A DNA stretch of 64,000 nt from Celoporthe dispersa (taxonomy: Eukaryota > Ascomycota > Sordariomycetes > Diaporthales > Cryphonectriaceae): positions 372,001-436,000 of the forward strand of contig WAID01000009.1 in assembly GCA_016584495.1 (NCBI GenBank). Reading direction: 5' to 3'. Both the position numbers and the translations under genes were made by a program. Of this stretch, positions 11,219-21,703 are shown one piece after another (positions within the stretch are counted from its first letter, which is position 1; every line of letters starts with the position of its first letter). The notes under the pieces were generated by a model, which worked only from the letters and a program-made list of their open reading frames with translations, was not told where the DNA came from and did not search any database.

Positions 11219-11277
11219 GTACGTTGTGATCACTTCATCGTGATGTAGTTGTTGCATTGTCTAACGATAACTTCCAG
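11219..11277 (+). other. Spliceosomal-type intron inside the tRNA T arm (59 nt)
   Basis: It starts GTACGT, has CTAAC at 11261-11265 (branch A 13 nt before the end) and ends TTCCAG. Length, donor, branch and acceptor are all normal for this genome's mRNA introns. An internal hairpin ATCAC/GTGAT (11229-11233, 11240-11244) is present. Excision restores GTGGG-TTCGACC-CCCAC exactly. Confidence 0.75.
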
Positions 11278-11286
11278 TTCGACCCC
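11276..11286 (+). promoter_or_regulatory. B-box-like element spanning the 3' insert junction
   Basis: AGTTCGACCCC matches the tRNA B box GGTTCGANNCC except at the first base. The AG comes from the end of the insert, so TFIIIC could still bind the interrupted gene. Confidence 0.6.
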
Positions 11287-11315
11287 CACGTCGGGCTCAA
11301 TTCCCGTCCGTCTTC

Positions 11316-11328
11316 TTTTTTATTTTTT
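11316..11328 (+). terminator. Pol III terminator
   Basis: Two T6 runs separated by one A begin 19 nt after the tRNA 3' end. Confidence 0.75.
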
Positions 11329-12211
11329 CTCTTCTTCTTCTTTTTTTTTTCTCTTTTCGTCCAGGACAGAGCCTCTCGTTTTCCTTCTTTCCCTTCCTTT
11401 TTGGCCCCCTTCCTTTTTGGCCCCCTTCCCCTCTCCCCTCCCAAACTTGATCAGTGCCCGAGACCTTTCTCGGTTCTGATAGAAAGGATTCGCTACTCTA
11501 TGCTGGTCATCAGAAGCATGCCGCTCTACTCAATAAGTTTTATTCCGTAGCCGTCTTTCTTGGTGTCAGTCCACCAAGCTGTACAATGGTCTACAGAACA
11601 ATCCCCTTTATGAGTGTGCCTACGGGGGGTTAGACAATGGAGGACATTTTTGGCTGATTATTGATAGCCTCTTTCTCATAACCAGTGTATGATTGGCTGC
11701 CATCATCTTCTCTATTGGTACTATAAAAAAATAGAACTGCTTTTTTTTTTTTTTGAGGAAAGCTTTCGCCTTTCTCATTAATGTGACAATGGACCACGCG
11801 TATAGCAAGCTGCACAAAGAAGTATGCACAGCAAGCACCAATGCTCCCAAGCACAACAAAGAGTCTAAGGGAGGTGTACAAAGTCAGAGTAGAAGAATGG
11901 AGCGGGATGATTGAAAGCAGTTATTGTTCAAGGCCTTCTCCATCTCATCCGAACAAGGGAATTACTTTGTATTCCTAGCCTTATTGTCTAAGCAAGCAGC
12001 CAAGCCAATCTGCAAACACAATAGACATCGTTTGGCCTTTATATTCGCGTCCAGATCGTCCTGGCAATCTTGACATTCCCTAATTCTACATCCAGATTCT
12101 ATACTCAGAAATCTTCTCGATACTCACTTCAATCATACTCTAGGGACATTCCCTGACAAATTTCGATCGAACTATTCTTGTTACATCTCATCACGTCGAA
12201 CGATATTCAAC
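11329..12211. other. Intergenic, tRNA to 576-aa protein
   Basis: It is pyrimidine-rich near the tRNA and then AT-rich. A T16 run lies near 11740. I see no gene. It holds the promoter of the following gene. Confidence 0.4.
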
Positions 12212-14028
12212 ATGCGTGTTACACGATCACAGAACAAGAAGCCACTGCCTGTGGACCCGTCTTTTGACCCGGACTCGCTCTGGAGGAAAGGGAGGAAGCG
12301 CGGTAAGCCCATCAAGGTAACTGAGGACCTCCGGAACGGACTCATTGCACTGGACCCAAGCCTTGCACCGATTTTAGTTTCCAGGAATGCTAGCCCGCGC
12401 TCTAACCGCCGTGCGCGCCAAAGCCCTGCGCGCAAGGCTGCCCCGGTCACTCCACCCCAGAAAACGCCTCAAGAGCAGTCGCCGCCGCCTGCTCCTCCTG
12501 CACGCGCACCCGTGAGGAGGGCAAATGTCGAGGGTTTCGCCAACGTCACGTACAAGCACGGACCGGCGACACTCCGTGTGCACCTCGAGGTCCTCACGGA
12601 TGACATTGGCTGGCAGACCCGCCTGCTCTATTGTGCCCAGATCTACCTGCTCCGGGAGGGAATACCGGACCGACGCATCGGCCAGATCGTAGCCTGGCGG
12701 ATCATGAAGCCCAACTCCCAACAGCCCAATGCTGGAAACCAGTGGGCTGAGGACTGGCTCAGGGTTCCTCTCAGGGGTAACAGGGCTATCCGTAGCTGGG
12801 GTCAACCGCTTGCTTGGTCGCTGCAGGCTATCTGGGATCAAGATGGGCAGCCCAGACCTGAGGTCAACGCCGAGTACCGAGAGCAGCTTGGAGACAACGG
12901 CAACGAGGTGCTTTACGTCTCTGGTCTGCACATCATTAATCGCGACATGGAAACAGGTGAAAGGGTAAGCGAAATTCAAGGCCATGCCCTCCTCCCTCCC
13001 CCTTTTTGAGCTCCTCAGTGTGCTAACGCAGGCGTGTTTCAATGTTGTAGTTCACCGGTAACCACTTCGCCTCGCAAGCAATGAACGTCTTCTATAGGCT
13101 TCTATGGGTATTGCCTTCCGAGTTCTCCTTTGGAGACTCCGTTACTGTCCTCCTCCAGCCGGCCGAGCTCAAGAACCAGGACAGCAGAGACTACTGGAGC
13201 CGAGGTGCTCCTGAGGACGAAGACCCCGAGACCAGAGCTAACAGGATTGTCTTTTATCTTATGTCTTTCTTTACGGCGGATCGGATGGGCTTCAGTGTAG
13301 TGGCCTATGATGTGCCAGTTGGTGACCCGCAAGACCCGAAGCGTCTGCACACTTTTGGCCGCACAGTATTCCGTCATGGTCCTGAGCCTGACGACCAGGT
13401 GCTGCCCCCGACCGCCCTGATCCAGCCCAAAGTTGAGTCATCTAGTTCCTCGGACTCGCTTCTCGACGACTACTCTTCGGATTCCAGTGAACTAATGTCC
13501 GCGCCGACGATGCATGTCCCACGTGACGTCGACGGGCATTGGGTCTTCCCGAGCTCCCGTGAGCAGCTGCTCGCCCCTCTCATGGCCCTCCCTGGGGAGG
13601 CGTTTGATACCCCAATCCGCCACCTGCGGGAATCCTTCCGAGGGAGGACAGGTAAGGTCAGGATCTACGGCCGAACCCTCGAGACTGACGACAGCCCTTT
13701 TCCTTTCAACACCCACATCTGGCTCTCTGCCGCGATTGATACCTTTGCGTCTGAGCGCCCTGATAACAATGAGACGGAGCTGAGTCTGGCGCCTGCCTAT
13801 GCTGTGGCCCGCGTGGTCACTCACATGAGTCCTCGCCGGCAGGAGGACTTTGCTGCCTTTGCGGACCAACATGGTGAGCTCGAGGCTGCGCGCCTGATTC
13901 GTGTAGCACTGGAGAGCCTCCCGATTGATTCGATCCTTGGCCATGAACATGAGCTCCAAGATGTAGAGGAGGCGGACTATGTGTGGAGAAGTGTCCTTGA
14001 GGATGTTGCTGCTGGTAGGATGTATTAG
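12212..14028 (+). CDS. Unrecognised 576-aa protein
   Basis: I do not recognise this family. Two exons (12212-12964 and 13051-14028) are joined in phase by an 86-nt intron with a GCTAAC branch. The alternative acceptor at 13031 is possible. The N-terminus is basic (MRVTRSQNKKPLP, RKGRKRGKP), followed by a Pro/Ala/Arg-rich disordered linker to about residue 110. From there the sequence looks globular (GPATLRVHLEVLTDDIGWQT, HIINRDMETGERFTGNHFAS) with few introns and good fungal codon use. A Ser/Asp-rich patch (SSSSSDSLLDDYSSDSSEL, about 420-440) splits it from a C-terminal helical part. No signal peptide or TM segment is seen. It could be nuclear given the basic start. No frame damage is seen. 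Confidence 0.75.
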
Positions 14029-14587
14029 AAGAGCCTGATTTTCCAGACACGACTTTATGAGACACGCAAAAAAAAAAGATTGTAGACTAATTATGAGTAG
14101 TTCTTACTGAATTGGATTTTTTTTCCCCATTGATATTAATCCCAAATTCTATTACTGCTTAGTGATCTCAGGTCCAGCATCGGGGATCTAAAGCACCATA
14201 AACAAGATCTGGAATGCACAAGTTCATTGTGCTAACGCCTCACGAAAACGGATTTCAGGCAGCCCTCGAAACTACCTCGACATTCAAAACACAATAAAGT
14301 ATATACATATTTCTTCTTTTTTTCGGATTCCGCCCCCCCCCCCAAAAAAAAAAAAACACTTGATATTCCACCTAACTAAGAAAGAGAGGAGAGTTGTAGT
14401 TGTAGGGCTAGAGAAAGAATCATGGAAAAGTCCTGGGACAGCGCTACTATAGTAGAAACACACGTTCAGGCACCGTCCAAGTGATATCAAATCCCAAGCC
14501 CCGCGCGATGGTCGTCCATGCTAATTCCAATACTCTTCATTCCCGTCGTGCATCCATCCCACTTTCAGTTCTCCAAACCCCACCGAT
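14029..14587. other. Convergent intergenic
   Basis: AT-rich spacer between two 3' ends, with a C11A13 tract at 14333-14356. No gene is seen. Confidence 0.45.
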
Positions 14588-16535
14588 TTATCGCTTGACG
14601 GGGGTCAAGTACACATTCAGAGGCGGCTTTGTCCAGATGAAGAAGACCTTTTGGTCCATCCAGGCTTCGTCTGGGTTGACCAGCTCCAGGTCGAAGTTGT
14701 AGATGAGACGGGCCATCATCGTGCGCAGCTCGGCATATGCCAGGCTGTTGAGGAATGTCAGCAAACGATCCCGGTTGACGGGGGTAAGGAGGTATGATAA
14801 TTTATAGGTGAATCCAAAAAGACCTACTTTTTGCCAATACAATTCCGAGGACCAACGCTGAACGGCTGCACGACGCTGAGGTCGTCATTGGGGAACTTCT
14901 CAGGCTCGAGGAACCGCTCGGGCTTGAAGCTGGACGGGTCGCTGAAGTTGCGGTGTGTGTGGCCCATGGCATACTGGGCCGCGCACACGGTGGTGCCCTC
15001 GGGGACGAACTGTCCGGCTACGTGCGCACCGCCCTTGGGAACGACGCGGGCCAGTTCGCCAGCCACCGGTGGATAGATACGGAAGGCTTCCTTGAAGCAT
15101 GCAATCACTGTAGATCTCGACGTTAGCTATGACTAAAGACTATTACGAGAAAAGGTTGGGCATAGGGCGGCTCAGGGCCGACGGTACGGCGGTGAGAGAG
15201 GTCGACACGTACTGTAGTCAAGACGTTCCACGGAGGCGAAAGTGATCTCGTCGTCAGATTGGAAAGTAGAGCGGATCTCCTGCTTCCAGCTTGTTCAAGG
15301 CGGAAGGGTTCTTGAGGAGGAGGAAGAGGGTGCCAGATAGAATGGTGGCTGTGGTCTCTGATCCAGCAATAATGCTATCGACAGGAGGTCAGCTCTTGTT
15401 CCCTCCGCGCTAATATTTGGCTGCCGATGGGTAGGATCATACAGAATCGTGGCATTGGCCCTCAGTGTTTCAAATGAAATGTTCTGTTAGATCAGTCAGC
15501 ACCGAGTGAGTCAACGACAAAATATACACCCTGGCCAGGTTTTCTCGACTCACCCAATCCTCTTGCTTCTTCAGTAGCCCCTCGATCAAGTCTGGCCGCT
15601 CCATCGTCAGATTCATGCGTCGCCTGAGCACGGCGGCCATGTTTTCCCTAGCCATCACCCGGAACCTGAGGACCGTCCGCCCCACCCACTGCATGTATCG
15701 CTCGAGGCCAATGTCCTTGACGGCATACGCAAGCGCCCCTGTCTGGATGGCCTTTTCGAAGAACGCAACGCGCTCGTCCAGTGTCCCTTGCTCCAGGCAG
15801 CCGAACGGCTCACCCATGGCCAGGTCGCCAATGACATCGAATGTGACAAAGTTGAACCAATGCCGCATATCAAAGGCTGTTTTCTTCGTCAAGGTCGCCG
15901 GCTTCTCAGATTCTCCGGCTGGAGCGCATCGGTCGCGCAGGCCGTTGATGAACATGTCGACATAGCCCTTGATGATGGACTCCTGCTCCCTGAGGATCTT
16001 CTCGCTGAAGCCATGGCTGAGTTGTCGTCTGATCATGGCATGGTTGTCTCGCGTCTCGGCCAGGATATTAGGTGCGACACCTCTGGCTCTGTAGAAGTGT
16101 GGATCTTTTCCGAACTCCTCCCCCCTTGATAATGGCGCCGTTGTGGTGCCCGTAGACATCCTTCCAGACATCGGAAGTGGTGTAGACCAGGATGTTGGGT
16201 GCGACCCTAATGACGGGGCCGTATTTCTCAGCAAGGTCGAGCAGCTCCCGCGACCATTTGCCCCTGAATATTCTGTACGTGCGAGGCAGCCTTGAGCCGC
16301 GGTACAGCAGAGGCCCAGGATAGTTGCGCAGAGGGTGGAAGTAAATGTTGTAGATGAAGCTGAAGAGGAAGTATCCGAACAGCTATTTTCAGAGCAGAAG
16401 CGCTCTGTCAGTATGTGGTATGTAGAGGCAATCCCGGACGAGTCCACTCTCTGTTGGAGAGGAGACATTATTTCTACATACCGCTGAGAGCGACCATGCG
16501 ATGGCGCCAGGAATCAGTGAGGCTATTGACGCCAT
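14588..16535 (-). CDS. Cytochrome P450 monooxygenase, two frameshifts
   Basis: Microsomal haem-thiolate monooxygenase of the fungal secondary-metabolism type (CYP clan unresolved). Exons are 16535-16482, 16382-15554, 15483-15443, 15374-15213, 15107-14828 and 14744-14588. Motifs seen are an N-terminal membrane anchor, PGPLLYRGSRLPRTYRIFRG, the I-helix AGSETTA (exons 3-4), the ExxR helix KEAFRIYPP, PERF, and the haem loop FSVGPRNCIGK, where Cys is the iron ligand. The frame is broken by one extra base in the C6 run at 16120-16125 and one at 15279-15280. Correcting both gives 506 aa and restores KGEEFGKDPHFYRARG and KLEAEIRSTFQSDDE. Its partner reductase is not in the window. Confidence 0.88.
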
Positions 16536-19500
16536 GTCGAAGTGGAGGTGCAGTCGCACCACGATGTTGAATCACGTTTAGGCGGAGTGACGTGACGCTG
16601 AGCTTACCAGAGAGGAGGTTCCAAGGTTTCGGAAGGGATATGGCCGTTGGAACCTATACATACATACACATATATAATAGATTGTGTATATATAGAACCC
16701 TCCAACACTAGCTGGGGTTCCTTGATGCACCAACACTTGTCTTTGCCCCTGTGGACTCGAGTTGTCCACAACGGGCTTATGCCGTCAGGGGTACCTAAAG
16801 CCGAGAATATTCCCAGGTTGCAAATCCAGGATGACGCCCCTGGATCAGAGATATCACAGAGGCCTGCTCGTTCCTTAACGGCCCGCGGAATCGCGGAGTC
16901 TCCGCCGGGCGACAAATCCTACCTTGCTCCACCGGCCCTGTTTCCCACATTATCGAAGCTGGTCTCCCCCGCTTAGAATGATTCACAGTCATTCGTGTGA
17001 TTCCGGGTGCAACCAGGCAACAAAGCCTCAACCGCAACAGTGCACAACAGCTCGAATTCACCTCACCCCCTTCCTCCCAGCCCTGTGCTTACAGGCCTCG
17101 AGTATTACCTCCCAGCAGGCTGCCAAGATCATAATGACCTTGATTAACTACTGAGCTGTCCAGCCTGATTGTCTGATCGAGATGAACAGATTCCTCCGGC
17201 TCCGCTGGGTTTCGGCCGGACATGAGTCCGTCGAACCCCTGCAGATAACTCGACCACGACGGGAGGTGGTCAGATGTGATTAACAAATAGCCAGAGCTCT
17301 CCAAAATGGTGCAACAGGGCGCGCACATCAATGACCAACCGGGTTCCGCATCCTGCAGTCGTATAAGTTATGCATCGCGTAAAGCGCACACTAAGCAACA
17401 GTGTTGTTTCCACAAAATCTCGGCCGCAACGCGTATGCGAGGCCGAGCAGCCCGACCAGATATCTGTTGTGGTTGTGTGTAAGCTGTCATACGTCCATGC
17501 GGAAAGGATTGGGGCGTTGTCGTGTCCCACACTACGCAGCCACACCCGCCTCCGCTACCACCTTTGACAAACGGGATTCGGTAGTTGCGTCTGACCCCGT
17601 GTGGTGTGGTTTGTGGGTAAGTATGCAGCCACCAGCTGTGCCGTGTCAGCGCTTGGTATGCAGTCGTGGGAGCCTGCCAGCCATTCAGCATGCCTCGGGG
17701 CTATCAGGCGTCGCAAGTACGACTCCAGGGTAACAAGACATATGAATGAGGGCGTTTGGCTGTTTCCGTTAGCCCGAAAGGCGCTCGCGATACGACTAAA
17801 GTCCCATTCGTTATTATACGTTAGGGATTCGGAATGTGGAGGGTGGAAAAGCTGCTAGTGACCATCCGCGCGCGTGATTGCTATCACTGTCATGCGCCTC
17901 CACTGCATAGTAGCTATGGATTTGGTTCCGCTGCTGCCTACCTACATGTCTTAGGGCGATTTCAGATTGAAATTTCAGATCATGAAAAAGGGTGGAAAAT
18001 ATCAATTCCGGCTTGTCGAGTAAGTAGTTACTGCCAGGGTGTGGGCAAAACCAGTGTCTCACAGGAGTCTGGCTAGGACTCCGGACTTCAGCCAAGGTTA
18101 TAATAACTCTAGAGCTGCGGCTGATATTGGCCAATTAATATTGGACAAGTCCCGTGATGGTGCATTAATTACCACACCTCCAGGAAACGCCATCGAGATG
18201 CAGCAAAGCTTTGCTCTACTTACTTACTGACCCCTAAATGCCAGCTCGCACAAGATGAGCAGGTTCCTCCGAATCCAGACAAGGTCATGAAATCGATCTC
18301 CTTTACTCTCTGCATCGTCCTGTGAGCGGTTGCCCGTGACACTACACTCGGTACTTAGAATTAGCATTCATTCCACGTTAGCAATCAGGCTTCGAGCTGC
18401 ATGGTGAAAACCACTGTAGATAGTCACAATGCTAGAATGAATCAGACCTTGTACCGTGCTAATGCGGAATTTTTCCGACTAGTGAATGTCTGATGAGGTC
18501 CCGCCGAGTAGGGTAAAGCTTGATGGAGGTGAATGCGGTGGAACACTGAATAGAACTCTTTAGATTTGACTTACTAAACATTATATGGGTTAACTAGTTC
18601 CTGAACATCTTTTTAGGAGTCTTATGAATGTTATGAGATATTTAGAAATAGCAACTCGAAATTTTGAGGTCAGTTCCGCGAGTTTGCTAGCAAAATATAA
18701 AGCTAAACTGTCACCAGGTTTGTCCATCATAACATGCCCCTAGCATCTTCAAACACTTGCTGACTACTACATACTCCTCCAACATATCTTCAGGCCTTGA
18801 AGGAGCTACCTAGGTATCGCCAGCTGAAAGCTGATAATGCAAACACACAAAGTCTACAGGCCAATTTCCGCGGTGGTGTGACAAGCAGCCAAGGGGCCTG
18901 TGTCTCCGAAATAGTTGTTTGATGATATTATATGCACCATCTGAGACAGCCAGGGTTAGGTAGGGCAGTGCTCCCTTGAGGAGGCTGTGGTTGTGCTTTC
19001 TGTAATCAGTATCCCCGTGTTTACATGCTGTGAATCATCGTACCGCTTGAGAGGCACGATTCACGAATGCGAAAAAAAAGCGCAGCCGTACATGTGTGCC
19101 ACCAGGCAGGAAGCGTATCTAGTTTTGATATGTGCAGTCCACCCTTGACACATAGCCATTGTATACGAGAGGGACGAGAGAAGGATCTCTAGCATATAGA
19201 CAGTAAGAAGAATAAGTTCCAAGGCCGGCCTTTGCAGAGCTTTGGAAAATGGAGGTGGAGGTCAACAACGTAACGTAGAACATCAGTCCCTCACTAATAT
19301 GATGAGCTTTCAACATCCCATATACTGCGAGCCTTTTTCAAGGGCTTGATACCTTCAATTTCAAGACAATGAGGCCATTTCCTAGTTCATCTTCGATAAT
19401 CATGAGCAGCGTTGCCCTCTGAGAAGGTTGACGATGATTAAGGCCAAAGTCACTACATTCTGATGATAAGATACTTTCCCTGATACCTAAGGTCTCCCAG

Positions 19501-19818
19501 TGATTAGACTCGGTATTCTATTGACTCCAGATCCATAAGCAACACCAACTCAGAAAGTCACTATAAAGCCAATACCTCATCTACAACTTAGCATAATAGC
19601 CCTTGCACCGGCGAAATTGAGCCAACGTCGCTAAAGGATACCCCTAAAACCAAGACGGAGACTCGGCACCGGAACAGGGAACGCATCGTGCTCACTCACC
19701 GAAGAAAAGCAGACGAAGAAGATTTCCACACAAGGAGTCTGCAGCACTCCTATCGATTGATATTTCGTAGCCCAATTCTACCACCTTACAAATCGCCATA
19801 GTACGATACCACGCCAAG
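16536..19818. other. Gene-poor stretch upstream of the P450
   Basis: 3.3 kb with frequent stops in all frames and no splice-supported coding. The P450 promoter must lie at the left end. Part of the region (about 18200-19800) is visibly richer in A+T than the flanking genes. I find no transposon ends, tRNA or rRNA. Confidence 0.45.
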
Positions 19819-20028
19819 ATGCCGACAGGCAATTTCGGTCAGCCCAACAGCAAAGGTGGCAGCAGCAATCGTGGTGGCAAGACAGGAGACAAGAAGAATG
19901 ACGACTACTCGATGAAGAGCTTCAATGCCTCAGCCAATGCCAGCACAAAAGCTCTACCCGGCTCGAAGGCCCAGAGCGTCAAGTCGAGCCACACGGGTGG
20001 GAAGACCTCAGGAAATAGCGGGAGATAG
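19819..20028 (+). CDS. Small basic Gly/Ser/Lys-rich protein (69 aa)
   Basis: Single exon with an ATG in good fungal context (CGCCAAGATGCC). The composition is strongly hydrophilic: Gly, Ser, Lys and Asn make up most residues, with no Cys or Trp and no hydrophobic segment. Third-position use (AAG, GAC, AGC) resembles neighbouring real genes. It starts MPTGNFGQPNSKGGSSNRGG and ends in a similar low-complexity tail. It may be a disordered, hydrophilin-like stress protein, but that is inference from composition only. Confidence 0.5.
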   Translation: MPTGNFGQPNSKGGSSNRGGKTGDKKNDDYSMKSFNASANASTKALPGSKAQSVKSSHTGGKTSGNSGR

Positions 20029-20542
20029 CCCTCTTTATGCTGGGATGGACAGGTCATTCCGTGGAACCAATCTTGGAGGTGGTCGATAGGTCTTGACCGT
20101 TCTTAGAAAGCTCTTAATCGTCTGTCCTAATACCCAAACATCTTGCACTTGTATCGATTTTAGATCAGCGTTTCGTAAAGTGCCTTGTTTTGTTAATTCA
20201 GGGAAGGAGAAAATAAGACTCTACGCAAATCTGAGTGGCTGTTATGAAAAGTTGAGAGGACTCTAAGCCCCGAAACTAACACTTTCTCGGCAACGCAAAA
20301 TTAGAGGAGAACAGTAAACTTATTTTAATTGGATTTAATTGATTTTATACATTTCTAGTCTCGCACGAATGATACATATATGGATTAAGCGCCGCAAAGC
20401 TGAGAAAGAAATCTATGGGACGCCGCAGCCTCTCTCTTTTCAGCCGTCGGAGCAGAGGACGCTACTCGAGTTTAAATGCTCGCGAATCCCTCGATACCTT
20501 GACGGCATCTCGACCTTGCAATCCTCTCATGTCAAGCACCCC
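20029..20542. other. Intergenic
   Basis: AT-rich, with no coding signal. It is upstream of the Cys-rich membrane protein. Confidence 0.4.
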
Positions 20543-21479
20543 ATGTATTCTCAACCTGTAAGATTTATTTTCCTTCTCGGTGCTTGTTCCTGGACTGCGC
20601 TGGCTACCGCAGAGCTCCGGTCACTCCCAGCTCTCATAACGACCGCTCCGAGGTTCGCATCCAGAGATCAAAGCGATGGGGAGATCTGCGCGTATATCGG
20701 GGGCGATACGAGTATGTCCCCAAATATCTACCTCTTCATCTCGAACGAAACGTTGGCAGTATTAGCTGATGACCGGCCATCTGGTCCCAGACTCCCCGCT
20801 CTCCTGCCAAGGAACCTCGACATGCGACTTTGGCGACATACCATGGTGGGGTTGCGGAGACTCCAGCAGTGAATGGATTCCTCAGACCTGCCTTGATGAA
20901 ACACAGATTACCGAGTCCATCACCTGCACGGGTGTGAATACAGAACACTGCATTCTCGGCGTTCAGCAATGGTCAGGCCCGCCTGCGTGCTTGCAGTGCT
21001 CACCTAGTCAATAAATGCATCTCTGACAACCAAGCCATACGAATAGCATAGGCGACACACCATTCTGCGTGACGTACTATGCGGAAAACAGCAACGTACA
21101 TGTTTTAGGCTCAACACTTGTATCGTATGGGTGCGGTTCTGCAGCGGCCACGTACGGTTCTTCAGGAGATGGAGCCACGTCGACATCTCAAGGTACATCC
21201 TCATCCGCGCAGCCTACGCAGTCCTCGACTACGGGGCTCTCGGGGACAGAGCAGCAGGCTGGCAGTTCCTCAACAGCGGTATCGACCACCACGCCGCCGA
21301 CATCCACGAGCCAGTCAGGCAGCACGCAGTCCGGCCTCTCAACATCAGACAAGATCGGTCTGGGTGTCGGTGTACCCAGCGCAGTCTTTGCCCTGCTCGC
21401 AGTGGTAGTGGCAGTCTGGGCTTTTCGTCGGGAGAAACAACCAGAGAAGGGAGGCCGCGGCGACTCCAGTAAGAAATAA
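20543..21479 (+). CDS. Cys-rich, Ser/Thr-stalk single-pass membrane protein
   Basis: Sensor-like surface protein common in Pezizomycotina. Exons are 20543-20711, 20791-21006 and 21052-21479 (270 aa). It has a signal peptide (MYSQPVRFIFLLGACSWTALATA). A Cys-rich ectodomain reads ICAYIGGD, then SPLSCQGTSTCDFGDIPWWG, and ends with FCVTYYAENSN and YGCGS. A Ser/Thr/Gln stalk likely to be O-glycosylated follows, then one TM helix (IGLGVGVPSAVFALLAVVVA) and a short basic cytoplasmic tail (FRREKQPEKGGRGDSSKK). The second intron has a weak donor (GTCAAT) but keeps frame. The layout resembles WSC/Mid2-type wall sensors without being a classic WSC domain. The function is not established. Confidence 0.7.
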
Positions 21480-21703
21480 GTAATACTACCTTGGTATGGT
21501 GTTTTGTTCCTGCTTCTTTTCTCCTCGAACATTGTCCAGCTAAGGGGGTGAGAACTAAGACCCTAACCCTGATCCCCCATGGCTGGCTCGGTGATTACGG
21601 CCAGCCAACGTCCCGTCAGCCAACCCCTGCTTCCAGAGCTTGAGCATGAAACAACATCCCACCAGCCCGTAATCCAAGTCGCGAGATTGCGCACCGCGTA
21701 GCC
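21480..21703. other. Short intergenic spacer
   Basis: 224 bp between the Cys-rich protein and the ABC transporter. No signal is recognised. Confidence 0.4.

Larger units (their letters stand above)
11146..11297 (+). tRNA. tRNA-Lys(CUU) with two inserts
   Basis: Segments fold as a lysine tRNA. The acceptor is 11146-11152 paired with 11290-11296 (one G-U). The D arm follows from 11155. The anticodon stem is TGAGA/TCTCA (11172-11176, 11204-11208) with anticodon CTT at 11179-11181. The variable loop is AGGTT, the T stem is GTGGG/CCCAC (11214-11218, 11285-11289), the T loop is TTCGACC and the discriminator is T at 11297. Two inserts interrupt it. One is a normal 20-nt tRNA intron (11183-11202) after position 37. 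The other is a 59-nt insert (11219-11277) between positions 53 and 54, with mRNA-type splice signals. The A box is intact and a T6 run follows at 11316. Whether it makes functional tRNA cannot be told from DNA. Confidence 0.9.

Noticed and set aside
21555..21580. CCCTAACCCTGATCCC, telomere-like
   Set aside because: Only about one and a half telomere units, with no array. Chance.
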